Positions 45,631 to 55,078 of a DNA stretch of 64,000 nt are shown one piece after another. This stretch comes from Sphingobacterium bovisgrunnientis (GTDB lineage: Bacteria > Bacteroidota > Bacteroidia > Sphingobacteriales > Sphingobacteriaceae): positions 124,001 to 188,000 of the forward strand of contig NZ_WUQY01000001.1 of NCBI RefSeq assembly GCF_009829085.1. Direction: 5' to 3'. Numbering within the stretch: the first letter of the stretch is position 1; every line of letters starts with the position of its first letter. The notes beneath the pieces were generated by a model. That model was not told the origin of the DNA. It saw nothing but the letters and a program-made list of their open reading frames with translations, and searched no databases. Position numbers and translations under genes: made by a program.

Positions 45631-47250
45631 TTATAATGCAGTTTTCGGTGCTGCGGATAATATTTCTTCGCTTGCTTGATCCTCGTATTGCTTAAAGTTA
45701 TTCACAAATAAATTAGCTAATGCTAATGCTTGTTTGTCATATGCCTCTACATCAGCCCAAGTTGTTCTTGGATTTAACACCTCCGGTGGAACACCAGGAC
45801 AAGATTGGGGTTTCAATACTCCAAATATCACGTGTGGTACATATTCTACATTGTCCATATCACCACGCATTGCCGCATTTATCATGGCACGTGTGTATTT
45901 CAGGTTCATGCGTTTTCCTTCACCGTATTTTCCACCAGTCCATCCTGTATTGATTAACCATACATTTACTTCAGGATGTTGTTCTAATTTTTTGCCTAAT
46001 AATTCAGCGTATTGTGTGGGATGCAACGGTAAAAAAACGCGCCCGAAACATGCTGAGAATGTAGTCTGCGGTTCTGTAATACCCACTTCTGTTCCAGCTA
46101 CTTTAGCCGTATAACCCGAAATGAAGTGATACATGGCTTGTGCTTTTGTTAATTTTGAAATCGGAGGAAGAATTCCGAATGCATCGCAAGTCAAGAAAAA
46201 TATATTTTTAGGAATAGCACCTAATGATGGTTGCTTTGCATTGGGGATATAATCAATAGGATAGGCTACGCGTGTGTTTTCAGTAAGTTTGGTATTTGAA
46301 AAGTCAACTACATTCGAGTTTTCGAAGAAAGTAACATTCTCTAATAATGCACCTTCTTTTATTGCTCCATAAATCTCTGGTTCTTTTTCAGCACTTAAAT
46401 CTACTACTTTTGCATAGCATCCACCTTCAAAATTGAAAACCGAATTATCAGCCCAGCCGTGTTCATCATCACCAATCAATGAACGATTGGCATCTGCCGA
46501 AAGCGTAGTTTTACCAGTACCACTTAGACCAAAGAAAAGCGACACATCACCGTCTTTACCTTCGTTTGCAGAGCAATGCATAGGTAATACACCGTGTTCA
46601 TGAGGAAGTATAAAATTTAGGACAGAAAATATTCCTTTTTTCATTTCTCCTGTGTAAGCAGAACCTCCTATTAAAATCACTTTTTTGGTGAAATTTACGA
46701 TGGTAAAATTTGATGAACGTGTACCATCCATAGCAGGATTAGCTTCGAATTCTGGTATTTGAAGAATCAACCATTCGTGTTCAAAACGGGCTAATTCTTC
46801 TGAGCTTGGAGTTATGAAAAGATTGTTGCAGAATAGATTCGCCCAAGGAAGCGTATTAATTACGGTAACATTTATTTTGTAGCGTGGATCAGCTCCAGCA
46901 TGACATTTTCTAGCCCAAATATTTTTTTTAGCAAGAAAGGAAGTCATTTTTTGAAATAAATTGTCAAAAATTTCTTCTGTAATTGGAATGTTTACATCAC
47001 CCCAATCGATGCTTTCTGAAGTCAAGTCATCTTTAACAATGAATTTATCTTTTGGTGATCGCCCAGTGAATTTCCCTGTCTCTACACATAAGGCTCCTAA
47101 ATCATTTTGCTTTCCTTGATTTAACTCTAACGTTTGCTGCGTCAGTTCGTCATTACTCAAATTCCAATAAACCTTTTGTGCTTGTTTTTCAATCTGGCTT
47201 ATTGCTAATTTTATGGCTTCATTCCCTATTTCTATGCGCTCCATTATCAT
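45631..47250 (-). CDS. pckA: phosphoenolpyruvate carboxykinase (ATP)
   Basis: Interconverts oxaloacetate plus ATP and PEP plus CO2 for gluconeogenesis. The ATP-type kinase P-loop is GLSGTGKTTLSAD, followed by DDEHGWADN. Other family segments are TGRSPKDKFIV, VNVTVINTLPWANLFCNNLF-type sequence, and PMHCSANEG. At 539 residues it is full length. The start is at 47250; an ATG two codons later (47244) is possible. The stop lies directly next to the bidirectional hairpin. Confidence 0.97.
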   Translation of the reverse strand: MIMERIEIGNEAIKLAISQIEKQAQKVYWNLSNDELTQQTLELNQGKQNDLGALCVETGKFTGRSPKDKFIVKDDLTSESIDWGDVNIPITEEIFDNLFQKMTSFLAKKNIWARKCHAGADPRYKINVTVINTLPWANLFCNNLFITPSSEELARFEHEWLILQIPEFEANPAMDGTRSSNFTIVNFTKKVILIGGSAYTGEMKKGIFSVLNFILPHEHGVLPMHCSANEGKDGDVSLFFGLSGTGKTTLSADANRSLIGDDEHGWADNSVFNFEGGCYAKVVDLSAEKEPEIYGAIKEGALLENVTFFENSNVVDFSNTKLTENTRVAYPIDYIPNAKQPSLGAIPKNIFFLTCDAFGILPPISKLTKAQAMYHFISGYTAKVAGTEVGITEPQTTFSACFGRVFLPLHPTQYAELLGKKLEQHPEVNVWLINTGWTGGKYGEGKRMNLKYTRAMINAAMRGDMDNVEYVPHVIFGVLKPQSCPGVPPEVLNPRTTWADVEAYDKQALALANLFVNNFKQYEDQASEEILSAAPKTAL

Positions 47251-47417
47251 AATTTGTGAATTTATGGTACTAAGGTAGGGAGTTCATATAGGTCGGAATT
47301 AACCTCTATTATTTTTGCAAAAATTATTATATAATGCTGATTTCTTTAACTTTTTTATCCGTAAGAAAATGGATTTTTAATATTCAATATTGAAAAGCTC
47401 GAAAGACTTAATAAAAA

Positions 47418-47459
47418 TTTAATTTGAGTTTTTTGAGTTATCAAAAAACTCAAATTAAA
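47418..47459. terminator. long perfect AT-rich hairpin downstream of the DoxX gene
   Basis: Perfect 19-bp arms TTTAATTTGAGTTTTTTGA / TCAAAAAACTCAAATTAAA around a GTTA loop, 14 bp after the DoxX stop on the minus strand and followed by a T run. The rest of the 222-bp gap to pckA shows no gene. Confidence 0.85.
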
Positions 47460-47473
47460 ATGACAAAATATGT

Positions 47474-47881
47474 TTACTTTTTATCTAAACTGTATTTTCC
47501 TGCTCCTGCAATCGCTAGTGCGATAAAAATAAACATCAACTCCAAGGGGTGGGATGATTTAATAATTCCATCGCCATTTGCTAAGTGCGTAATGAAAGCA
47601 ATCAACATGGTGAAAGCCAATACTAATGCTGTTGGACGAGTGAATAAACCTATAATAATTAATGCAGAGCCAATACATTCGGCCATAGTCGCCGAAAATC
47701 CCCAAAATGAAGTCATGAATGTTATACCTATTTTGTGCATAGCAGAACCTATTTTTTCCCAATTTTCAGGACCTTTCATTAATTTCGGAATACCATGAAA
47801 GGCTAACATCGAGCCTCCTATGGCAAGCCTTATTAGTAATAGTCCTACATCTTTTCGGATGTGTGTTGTTGATCGACTCAT
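47474..47881 (-). CDS. DoxX family membrane protein
   Basis: A 135-residue protein with four helices: VGLLLIRLAIGGSMLAFHGIPK, MTSFWGFSATMAECIGSALIIIG, PTALVLAFTMLIAFITHL and HPLELMFIFIALAIAGAGKYSL. The LLIRLAIGGSMLAFHGIPKL start and the SLD end match the DoxX family, whose members are integral membrane proteins of mostly unknown role linked to redox stress. It begins 2 bp after the LD-carboxypeptidase stop, so the two are probably one operon. Confidence 0.88.
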   Translation of the reverse strand: MSRSTTHIRKDVGLLLIRLAIGGSMLAFHGIPKLMKGPENWEKIGSAMHKIGITFMTSFWGFSATMAECIGSALIIIGLFTRPTALVLAFTMLIAFITHLANGDGIIKSSHPLELMFIFIALAIAGAGKYSLDKK

Positions 47882-47883
47882 AA

Positions 47884-48792
47884 TTAGTTCGTGTATTTAA
47901 GGTTTATATGATTTTCATTGATTGTTAATAAAACTTCTTTGCCGAACACTAAGGCGCGGTTATCTTCTATATGTCCAGCAGGAAATCCAAAAGCAACTGG
48001 ATAATCGAACTCTTGTACCTTATCCATTATTATATCTTCATATCGCTGACCGAAAGCAGGTTCTGAGTCTTTAAGTTCGGTAAAGCCGCCAACAATTAAA
48101 GCCTGAAGCTTGTCCAATTTACCCGCTCGTTTCAATGTCCACAACATTCGATCAATATTATAATGCGATTCACCAACATCCTCTATGAATAGGATCTTAC
48201 CATCATAATTCACATCAGAATTGGAAGCTAGAACACTGTGCAACAATGCTAAATTTCCACCTGTTAAAATGCCTTGCGCAGTTCCTGGACGATTTGGATA
48301 TTCGTTATACGTATAGATAATGTCTATATTTCCACCAAAAAGCGCATTGTACAAAGTATCCATTGATTCTTTACTAGCATCCAAAAATGATTTTACCATT
48401 TGACCATGGATGGTCGGGATTTGAAATTGATTTTGAATATGGCTGTGAATTGCCGTTATATCGCTAAATCCAATAATCCACTTTGGATTTTTTTGGAAGC
48501 ACGTAAAGTCAATCTTGTCAATGATCCGTACGCAGCCGTAGCCACCACGACCCGCGATTATCGCTTTGATTTCGGGATTGTCTAACGCATCTTGAAAGTC
48601 TTGTGCTCGTAATTCATCTGTGCCCGCAAATTGATTGTATTGAGAGGTGACAGAAGGATATATTATTAGCTCTAATTCCCAATTTTTCAATATGGAATAG
48701 GCTTCTGTCAAATCTGCACTGATATAACTTGCAGGACAAATAATGGCTATTTTATCTCCTTTAGTTAAGAAGGGAGGAGTATTCATATTCAA
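47884..48792 (-). CDS. LD-carboxypeptidase (peptidase family S66)
   Basis: Cleaves the terminal D-alanine from murein tetrapeptides during peptidoglycan recycling. The 302-residue cytoplasmic protein (no signal peptide) shows the S66 pattern: GDKIAIICPASY at the start, IIAGRGGYGCVRIID, the catalytic Ser in IIGFSDITAIHSH, the Glu in LFIEDVGE and the His in FPAGHIEDNRAL. It is divergent from metG across a 142-bp gap. The family assignment is firm; the exact substrate preference is not. Confidence 0.92.
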   Translation of the reverse strand: MNMNTPPFLTKGDKIAIICPASYISADLTEAYSILKNWELELIIYPSVTSQYNQFAGTDELRAQDFQDALDNPEIKAIIAGRGGYGCVRIIDKIDFTCFQKNPKWIIGFSDITAIHSHIQNQFQIPTIHGQMVKSFLDASKESMDTLYNALFGGNIDIIYTYNEYPNRPGTAQGILTGGNLALLHSVLASNSDVNYDGKILFIEDVGESHYNIDRMLWTLKRAGKLDKLQALIVGGFTELKDSEPAFGQRYEDIIMDKVQEFDYPVAFGFPAGHIEDNRALVFGKEVLLTINENHINLKYTN

Positions 48793-48882
48793 TGTGTTAT
48801 TGTGATTTTTTTCAATATAAATATTTCTTATCGATTTTTTGAATATTTTGAGTAAGGCTTATTTATTAAGGACAAATTGAAT

Positions 48883-48890
48883 TATCTTTG
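48883..48890 (+). promoter_or_regulatory. -7 promoter box of metG
   Basis: TATCTTTG, an exact TAnnTTTG match, lies 44 nt before the metG TTG start, giving a leader of about 38 nt. The -33 TTG is not evident at the expected distance. Confidence 0.55.
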
Positions 48891-48934
48891 TACTCTAATT
48901 TTTTCAAAAAGTTTCACCTTAAAAATACGATATA

Positions 48935-51004
48935 TTGAGCAATTTGACTAAAAAACGTTATACGATTACTTCGGCTTTGCCCTATGCGAATGGTCCATTG
49001 CATATTGGTCACTTGGCTGGAGCATATATTCCGGGCGATATTTTTGTGCGCTTTTTGCGTCTGAACAATAAAGATGTGGTATATGTGTGTGGTTCAGACG
49101 AGCATGGCGCAGCTATTACGATACGAGCAAAAAAAGAAGGTGTTACGCCAAAAGAAGTTATTGATAAATATAATAAGCAGATCAAAGAATCTTTTGAAGA
49201 ATTTGGTATTTCATTCGATATTTATCACCGTACTTCAGAGCCAATCCATCACGAATTATCCCAAGAATTTTTCTTGAATTTGTACGAAAAAGGAGAGTTC
49301 ATTGAGAAATTTTCAGAGCAATATTACGACGAGGAATTTCACCAATTCTTAGCCGATAGATATATTACAGGTACTTGTCCACATTGTCAAAATGAAGGCG
49401 CTTATGGTGACCAATGTGAGAAATGTGGTACATCGTTGAGTCCAACGGATTTGATTAATCCAAAATCAACTTTAAGCGGTAAAACTCCGATTCTTAGAGA
49501 AACCAAACACTGGTACTTGCCATTGGATAAATACCAACCTTGGTTGGAAGAATGGTTGATTGAAGGTAAAAGGAATGAACTGAAATCGAATGTATTTGGT
49601 CAATGTTCTTCTTGGTTGAAATCGGGTTTGCAACCACGCTCAATGACACGTGATTTGGATTGGGGAGTGGATGTTCCTTTGGAAGAAGCGACGGGTAAGA
49701 AATTGTATGTGTGGTTGGATGCACCTATCGGGTATATTTCAGCGACAAAACAATGGGCTATTGACCACGGTAAGAATTGGGAAGACTATTGGAAGAAGCA
49801 AGAGAATTCTGAAGATGAATCTACGTTGATTCACTTCATTGGAAAAGATAATATTGTATTTCACTGCATTATTTTCCCTGCGATCCTGCATGCACACGGC
49901 GAATATATCTTGCCAGAAAATGTACCAGCTAATGAGTTTTTGAATTTAGAAGGCGATAAACTCTCGACTTCACGTAATCACGCAGTTTGGTTACACGAGT
50001 ATTTGGAAGAATTTCCAGATAAGCAAGACGAATTACGTTATGTGTTGACTTCGATCCTTCCAGAAACATCGGATTCTGAATTTACGTGGAAAGATTTCCA
50101 AGCACGTATAAACAATGAGTTGGTTGCAATTTTGGGAAATTTTGTAAACCGTGTGATGGTGCTTTCGCACAAATATTTTGACGGTAAAGTATTGAAGGGT
50201 TCTGAATTCAATGAGACAGATAACGCTGTTTTTGAAGAACTGAAAAAATATCCTGGATTGATCGAGCAATCTCTTGGAAATTACCGATTCCGTGAGGCGT
50301 TAGCACATTTTATGAATGCGGCACGTTTAGGGAATAAATATTTAGCCGATGAAGAGCCTTGGAAAGTTTTCAAAACAGATGAAGATCGCGTCAAAACGGT
50401 ATTGAATGTAGCGACACAAATCGTAGCTAACTTGGCTATTTTGGGTCAACCTTTCTTGCCAAAAACTTCAACTACTTTATTTGAAATGTTAGACTTACCT
50501 CAACAAAATTGGGATAAAGCAGGAACAGCTGATCTTATTGCAACAGATAAACAGTTGGGTGAAGTTCAAATGTTGTTTGATAAAATTACGGACGCTGAAG
50601 TAGAAGCACAATTGCAAAAATTGGCTGAATCAAAAGCGAGCAATGCTTTGGCAAATACAACTGTAGCGCCAGCAAAACCAAATATCTCTTTCGATGATTT
50701 CATGAAAATGGATATCCGTATCGGAACAATCTTAGAAGCAGAGAAAGTAGCTAAAACGAAGAAATTATTGAAATTAAAAATTGATACAGGTATCGACCAA
50801 CGTACTGTCGTTTCGGGTATTGCTGAGTTTTTTGCGCCTGAGGATATCGTTGGAAAACAAGTTTCTATTTTAGTAAACTTAGAACCTCGTGAAATCAAAG
50901 GTATTCAATCGCAAGGTATGATCTTGATGGCTGAAGATGCAGATGGCAGATTAGACTTTGTAAATCCGACATCAGGTATTACAGTAGGAAGTTCAGTGCG
51001 ATAA
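48935..51004 (+). CDS. metG: methionyl-tRNA synthetase, TTG start
   Basis: Charges tRNA-Met with methionine. The class I HIGH motif is in [15 protein letters not shown], the zinc-binding knuckle is [18 protein letters not shown], and the KMSKS loop appears as [13 protein letters not shown], with S for M/K at conserved sites. A C-terminal tRNA-binding domain ([14 protein letters not shown], about residues 588-689) dimerises the enzyme. It is 689 residues. No ATG occurs in frame near the N-terminus; TTG at 48935 (or TTG at 48944) must be the start, because [15 protein letters not shown] is the conserved beginning. Confidence 0.95.
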   Translation: MSNLTKKRYTITSALPYANGPLHIGHLAGAYIPGDIFVRFLRLNNKDVVYVCGSDEHGAAITIRAKKEGVTPKEVIDKYNKQIKESFEEFGISFDIYHRTSEPIHHELSQEFFLNLYEKGEFIEKFSEQYYDEEFHQFLADRYITGTCPHCQNEGAYGDQCEKCGTSLSPTDLINPKSTLSGKTPILRETKHWYLPLDKYQPWLEEWLIEGKRNELKSNVFGQCSSWLKSGLQPRSMTRDLDWGVDVPLEEATGKKLYVWLDAPIGYISATKQWAIDHGKNWEDYWKKQENSEDESTLIHFIGKDNIVFHCIIFPAILHAHGEYILPENVPANEFLNLEGDKLSTSRNHAVWLHEYLEEFPDKQDELRYVLTSILPETSDSEFTWKDFQARINNELVAILGNFVNRVMVLSHKYFDGKVLKGSEFNETDNAVFEELKKYPGLIEQSLGNYRFREALAHFMNAARLGNKYLADEEPWKVFKTDEDRVKTVLNVATQIVANLAILGQPFLPKTSTTLFEMLDLPQQNWDKAGTADLIATDKQLGEVQMLFDKITDAEVEAQLQKLAESKASNALANTTVAPAKPNISFDDFMKMDIRIGTILEAEKVAKTKKLLKLKIDTGIDQRTVVSGIAEFFAPEDIVGKQVSILVNLEPREIKGIQSQGMILMAEDADGRLDFVNPTSGITVGSSVR

Positions 51005-51027
51005 TCTTTGGATTAAGTATAATAGAA

Positions 51028-51062
51028 CAAAGAGCAAAGATCGTAATGTCTTTGCTCTTTTT
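51028..51062. terminator. terminator after metG
   Basis: Perfect 12-bp arms AAAGAGCAAAGA / TCTTTGCTCTTT with an 8-nt loop and a following T run, between convergent metG and the lipoprotein gene. Confidence 0.85.
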
Positions 51063-51065
51063 AGT

Positions 51066-51719
51066 TTAGTCTTTTACTCGAACAAACGTATCAATATTCC
51101 TAAATCCATCCGAATTAAGAAATTTTTTGAATTGCTTTTTGTTTATATCGTAATTTATGGTACTTTTTGAAGTATCTTCAGGTGTTCTAGTTATTTCATT
51201 CAATAAATCAATATCTTCTTTACCTGAAATATAGGATAATGTGAGTATGTCTTTTTCTAAAGTCAACTTTCCAACGCTCCATTTCTTATCATTCTTATCT
51301 TGCCTATTGAGAAAATAATGTCCTTTGTATTTTTTCAAAACATGACCTTCTTTAAATTCGAATAGAGTATCAAGGTTCTGATATTTTTGAATAATGGAAC
51401 CATCTGTTCGGAGTACAATTTCTCTACTTTTAGATTTACTATTTATCAACGTGTCAGCTGACAATTGATATATAGTGTCTAAAGAGTCTAGTAATGTCTC
51501 GATGTAATGGCTGTAAGATTGTGTTATTAATTGATCTGTTATAAATAAAGTTGTCGCAGAATCGGAAGATTGATAAGTACCTAAATACTTTTTATCAAAG
51601 CTATTTTCATTTTTCAGGTCAATAGGTTGGGGATCGTCGAATGTTGCAGTTGGTCCGCAGCTTATGATTATCAATGTAAGTAATCCACATATTGTGGATA
51701 AGGTGTTTAATCTGTTCAT
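51066..51719 (-). CDS. hypothetical lipoprotein
   Basis: A 217-residue predicted lipoprotein with lipobox LIIISC (Cys21). I do not recognise the family. After the signal the sequence is rich in Lys, Asp, Ser and Thr, with short beta-like stretches (SATTLFITDQLITQSYSHYI, GKLTLEKDILTLSYISG). The start codon lies inside the 3' arm of a long inverted repeat (51717-51768), so translation may be limited by structure. It follows brnQ on the same strand after 74 bp. The function is unknown. Confidence 0.7.
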   Translation of the reverse strand: MNRLNTLSTICGLLTLIIISCGPTATFDDPQPIDLKNENSFDKKYLGTYQSSDSATTLFITDQLITQSYSHYIETLLDSLDTIYQLSADTLINSKSKSREIVLRTDGSIIQKYQNLDTLFEFKEGHVLKKYKGHYFLNRQDKNDKKWSVGKLTLEKDILTLSYISGKEDIDLLNEITRTPEDTSKSTINYDINKKQFKKFLNSDGFRNIDTFVRVKD

Positions 51720-51768
51720 AACGGTTATTTTCTCTATATACTTTTAGGAGAATAAAGTAACCGTTATG
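51717..51768. repeat. inverted repeat enclosing the start codon of the lipoprotein gene
   Basis: Perfect 11-bp arms CATAACGGTTA / TAACCGTTATG with further imperfect pairing inward (TATTCTC / GAGAAAATA). On the minus strand it lies just after brnQ, and the downstream ATG is contained in the distal arm. It could be a brnQ terminator or a translational control hairpin. Confidence 0.6.
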
Positions 51769-51793
51769 AAAAGTAATATGTATGATACAAAAA

Positions 51794-53080
51794 TTAAACA
51801 GAGGATTTGCTTTGATTTTTACTAATTATTAATCCGATTAAGAATCCAATAGCTGATGGAACAACCCAGCCTAAATCCACTCCAGCAAAAGGTAGTAATT
51901 TGTACAAATCAGCATTCCACCAATTCAGCATAATTCCTAAACTAAAGAATGCGACAATTGTAGAAGCGATTAAAGCACCTATATATGGAGCTTTACTTTT
52001 AATAAATCCGCCAAAAATAATTATGTAAAGAACCAACGTGATGGCTATAGGATATACGAAGGCCAATGGTGGGTAGGCAAATTGAATGATTTTATCGACC
52101 CCTAGAATAGCCAATAGTGCCGAGAAAACAGAACAAACGGTTACTAATAATTTATAACTTAATTTTCCACCTGTCAATTCGGAGAAAAAGGAACCTACAG
52201 CAGAAGTCAAGGCGATTGAGGTAGTCAAACATGCTAACGCAATACAAATTCCGATACCAACCATACCATAGTCTCCTAAAGTACTTTTAGCAATATGAAT
52301 AAGCAATGCCGAGCGGCTGATTCCTTTGTCTTCGATACCTGAAGTTGCTCCTAAATATACAAGTCCTCCATAAATAAATATCAAACAAACTGATGATATA
52401 ATGCCCGAAGAAATCACAACTGAACTTTTGTCACTCATTTTAGTATAGCCTCTTGCTTGCGCTGCTGCGATAATTATTCCAGCAAATACTAAGGATGCTA
52501 GCATATCTACAGTTTGATAGCCTTCGGTAAATCCGAATTTAAATGACTCCGTAGTACTTAATGTTGTCGATGCAAAATCTCCAGCAGGATTTATTATCCC
52601 TATTAAGATCAATGCAAAAAGAAGAACCAACAATAAGGGAGTGAGTATATTGCCGATAATATCTACCACTTTTGAGGGCGATATGCTCAAAGCCCAAGTG
52701 ATTCCAAAAAATATAACAGAAAAAAGGATTGGACTGAAAGTAGGGAAATTTGGAGCTATTCCAATTTCAAATGTTGTCGCTCCAGTGCGCGGTATAGCAA
52801 TCAGCGGACCGATGCACAGCATAATGATTGTTCCAAGAATCGAAGCAAGCAAAGGGTGTATGCGATTTCCCAAATCGTATATGGTATTCCCTGACTTTAC
52901 AATAGAAAGAATGCCTAAAAAAGGTAATATAATTCCCGTTAATCCGAATGCGATAATAGTTATGAGCGTGTGATGACCGACTTGCAGGCCGATGAATGGA
53001 GGAAGAAGGAGATTTCCTGCCCCAAAAAACATCGCAAATAAAGCAAATCCTATGGTGATTGTATCTTTGTTTTTCGTCAT
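51794..53080 (-). CDS. brnQ: branched-chain amino acid:cation symporter (LIVCS family)
   Basis: Imports Leu, Ile and Val with Na+ or H+. The protein is 428 residues with about twelve hydrophobic helices. The BrnQ family start is visible in IGFALFAMFFGAGNLLLPPFIG, followed by GPLIAIPRTGATTFEIG and GIIIAAAQARGYTKM. It starts 11 bp after folP on the same strand, so it is probably cotranscribed with it. Confidence 0.92.
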   Translation of the reverse strand: MTKNKDTITIGFALFAMFFGAGNLLLPPFIGLQVGHHTLITIIAFGLTGIILPFLGILSIVKSGNTIYDLGNRIHPLLASILGTIIMLCIGPLIAIPRTGATTFEIGIAPNFPTFSPILFSVIFFGITWALSISPSKVVDIIGNILTPLLLVLLFALILIGIINPAGDFASTTLSTTESFKFGFTEGYQTVDMLASLVFAGIIIAAAQARGYTKMSDKSSVVISSGIISSVCLIFIYGGLVYLGATSGIEDKGISRSALLIHIAKSTLGDYGMVGIGICIALACLTTSIALTSAVGSFFSELTGGKLSYKLLVTVCSVFSALLAILGVDKIIQFAYPPLAFVYPIAITLVLYIIIFGGFIKSKAPYIGALIASTIVAFFSLGIMLNWWNADLYKLLPFAGVDLGWVVPSAIGFLIGLIISKNQSKSSV

Positions 53081-53091
53081 TATAGATAGGT

Positions 53092-53931
53092 TTAGTATAA
53101 TAAATGTATCAGTTGTTTTGCTTCTTTCACATCATGCACACGTAGGATTTGTACACCTCTTTCGAGTAAAATAGTATTCAATGCAGTAGTTGCATTTAGA
53201 GATTCTTGTGGATTGATACCAAGTTTTTTATAAATCATGGATTTGCGGGAGATACCTCCCAAAATCGGTAGCCCATGATAATGTAATTCATTGACACGCA
53301 ACAGTAATTCGTAATTCTGTTCAATCGTTTTGGCGAAGCCAAATCCAGGATCCAGAATAATATCTTTAACGCCCAATTCTCGTAATTTGGCGATTCTAGT
53401 ACCCAAATCCACAGCCACATCATTCACGATATCGTCGTAATCCGTGAGTTGTTGCATAGTTTCTGGTGTGCCACGCATGTGCATCAATATATAAGGTATT
53501 TGCAATTCTGCAACAGTTGCAAACATATCATCATCCAAAATTCCTCCTGAAATATCGTTGATAATATGTGCGCCAGCTTGAATTGCAGCTTTTGCCACAT
53601 CAGCACGAAACGTATCAATTGATAGTGGAATCTCTGGGAATTTCTCAGTAATGGCTTCGATAATCGGGATCGCTCTATCTATTTCTTCTTGTGAAGATAT
53701 AAGTGGCGCACCTGGCCGTGAAGAATAAGCACCAATGTCAATTATGTCTACACCATCCGCTATCATTTGTACTGTGCGTTTTAACGCATTTTCTAGTGAA
53801 TTATGCATCCCCCCATCAAAAAATGAATCAGGTGTAACATTCAAAATTCCCATGATTAAGGGCTTTTCAAATGTCATCAACGTGCCTTTAATATTGATAG
53901 ATTGACAAGGAGAGGTCTTCAGCTTATTCAT
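53092..53931 (-). CDS. folP: dihydropteroate synthase
   Basis: Joins p-aminobenzoate with dihydropterin pyrophosphate in folate synthesis; target of sulfonamides. Conserved motifs are MGILNVTPDSFFDGG, IDIGAYSSRPGA, IINDISGG, IILDPGFGFAKTIEQNY and GGISRKSMIYK. I start it at the ATG at 53931 (279 residues); the longer frame begins with a GTG at 53967 that lies in a terminator hairpin. The hairpin ends about 19 nt before this ATG. brnQ follows 11 bp downstream. Confidence 0.95.
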   Translation of the reverse strand: MNKLKTSPCQSINIKGTLMTFEKPLIMGILNVTPDSFFDGGMHNSLENALKRTVQMIADGVDIIDIGAYSSRPGAPLISSQEEIDRAIPIIEAITEKFPEIPLSIDTFRADVAKAAIQAGAHIINDISGGILDDDMFATVAELQIPYILMHMRGTPETMQQLTDYDDIVNDVAVDLGTRIAKLRELGVKDIILDPGFGFAKTIEQNYELLLRVNELHYHGLPILGGISRKSMIYKKLGINPQESLNATTALNTILLERGVQILRVHDVKEAKQLIHLLY

Positions 53932-53944
53932 ACTTTGTAAAAAT

Positions 53945-53976
53945 ATAAAAAAGGCTGTAATATTCACTACAGCCTT
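53945..53976 (-). terminator. terminator of the DUF4920 gene, upstream of folP
   Basis: On the minus strand, arms AAGGCTGTA and TACAGCCTT enclose GTGAATAT and are followed by a T-rich run. It ends about 19 nt before the folP ATG. Confidence 0.8.
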
Positions 53977-53997
53977 TCCTCAATGTGGTATAAAATA

Positions 53998-54477
53998 CTA
54001 TTTTACAACCAAAACACCATCTGCTACGATGCTAATATCTGTTTTGGATTGTGTAATTTTAGCAATTTCTTCTTTGGTTTTGCCTTCATCTTCTGCATTG
54101 TGTTGCAATTGCTTTACAGAAAGCTCCTTTACTTTTGCTTTTCCTTCAACTACAACAGTTTTGCCAATAAGATCAGCAGGAACAAAATAACCGTAATCCG
54201 TGAAACGTACATTGATAGGATCAACCTCTCCAGCACGTTTCAAGGTTAAGAAACAACCTTTCTTTTTGCATACTCCGACTACTTCACCCTCTATTTTACC
54301 TGAATATTGTTTTTTGGTTTTTAAAGTGCTTTCAAGTTTTGCTACAGAAATAGCATCTTTGCTCGTGATAGCTTTTCCGTATTGAACACCTACTTTTGCA
54401 GGCTTAATGTCTTGTTGGGCAAAAGCTATAGCAGTCATCGCCATCAAAGACACACACAGTGTAATTAACTTTTTCAT
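53998..54477 (-). CDS. DUF4920 domain-containing exported protein
   Basis: A 159-residue exported protein starting at the ATG at 54477 with a signal peptide (cleavage near AIAFAQQ); an upstream in-frame Met overlaps the preceding gene. The DUF4920 core is an OB-like fold with GKIEGEVVGVCKKKGCFLTL (two Cys, spaced C-KKKG-C), VRFTDYGYFVPADLIG and KTVVVEGKAKVKEL. The CxxxxC pair suggests metal or redox chemistry, and family members have been placed near metal-related genes in my recollection; the function is unproven. It is 7 bp downstream of tsaC. Confidence 0.82.
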   Translation of the reverse strand: MKKLITLCVSLMAMTAIAFAQQDIKPAKVGVQYGKAITSKDAISVAKLESTLKTKKQYSGKIEGEVVGVCKKKGCFLTLKRAGEVDPINVRFTDYGYFVPADLIGKTVVVEGKAKVKELSVKQLQHNAEDEGKTKEEIAKITQSKTDISIVADGVLVVK

Positions 54478-54484
54478 AGAGTTA

Positions 54485-55066
54485 TTATTTACGTATAAAT
54501 TCAAATTTTCCAGAAGGATCTAATTTCATTATTAGTGAAGGTTTCCCTTTAGAGGTATCATGTTGACCAAACTTAACGATATAATCAACACCATCTTTGA
54601 TTTCATCAGAGATTTCATCAAAATTACCAGCAGATGATTGACCACTAATATTTGCTGATGTGGAAATAATAGGTTTTCTAAACCGTTGCAATAATTGTTG
54701 ACAAAAAGGATGATTAACAACGCGAATACCTATGGTACCATCTTCAGCAATAGCATTTTCTGCCAAATTTTTAGCCCCAGAATAAATAATAGTTAATGGT
54801 CTTTCCGTAACTTCTATCAATTCATAAGCAACTTCTGGAATTTCGCGTACATAACTTGCCAATTGATTGTCATTATGCAGAAGAATCAACATACTTTTGC
54901 TTTTATCTCTTCCTTTCAAGGCAAATACTTTCTCTACCGCTTCTGGATTCGTCGCATCACAACCTATACCCCAAATCGTATCCGTTGGGTACAAAATGAG
55001 ACCACCGTTTTTCAATGTCTCTAATGCTTGATTGATATCCTCTCTATCTACAAATGTACTGGCCAT
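54485..55066 (-). CDS. tsaC: threonylcarbamoyl-AMP synthase (YrdC/TsaC short form)
   Basis: Makes threonylcarbamoyl-AMP from threonine, bicarbonate and ATP, the first step in the tRNA t6A37 modification. At 193 residues it is the short form without the Sua5 C-terminal domain. Conserved residues appear in GGLILYPTDTIWGIGCDATN, the KxR-type KGRDKSKSMLILL and the PIISTSANISGQ motif. It follows dapD by 12 bp and precedes the DUF4920 gene by 7 bp. Confidence 0.93.
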   Translation of the reverse strand: MASTFVDREDINQALETLKNGGLILYPTDTIWGIGCDATNPEAVEKVFALKGRDKSKSMLILLHNDNQLASYVREIPEVAYELIEVTERPLTIIYSGAKNLAENAIAEDGTIGIRVVNHPFCQQLLQRFRKPIISTSANISGQSSAGNFDEISDEIKDGVDYIVKFGQHDTSKGKPSLIMKLDPSGKFEFIRK

Positions 55067-55078
55067 GTTGAAATTAGA

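Noticed and set aside
45734..46114. Open frame opposite pckA
   Set aside because: Its sequence is the complement of conserved PEPCK codons, with no independent features.
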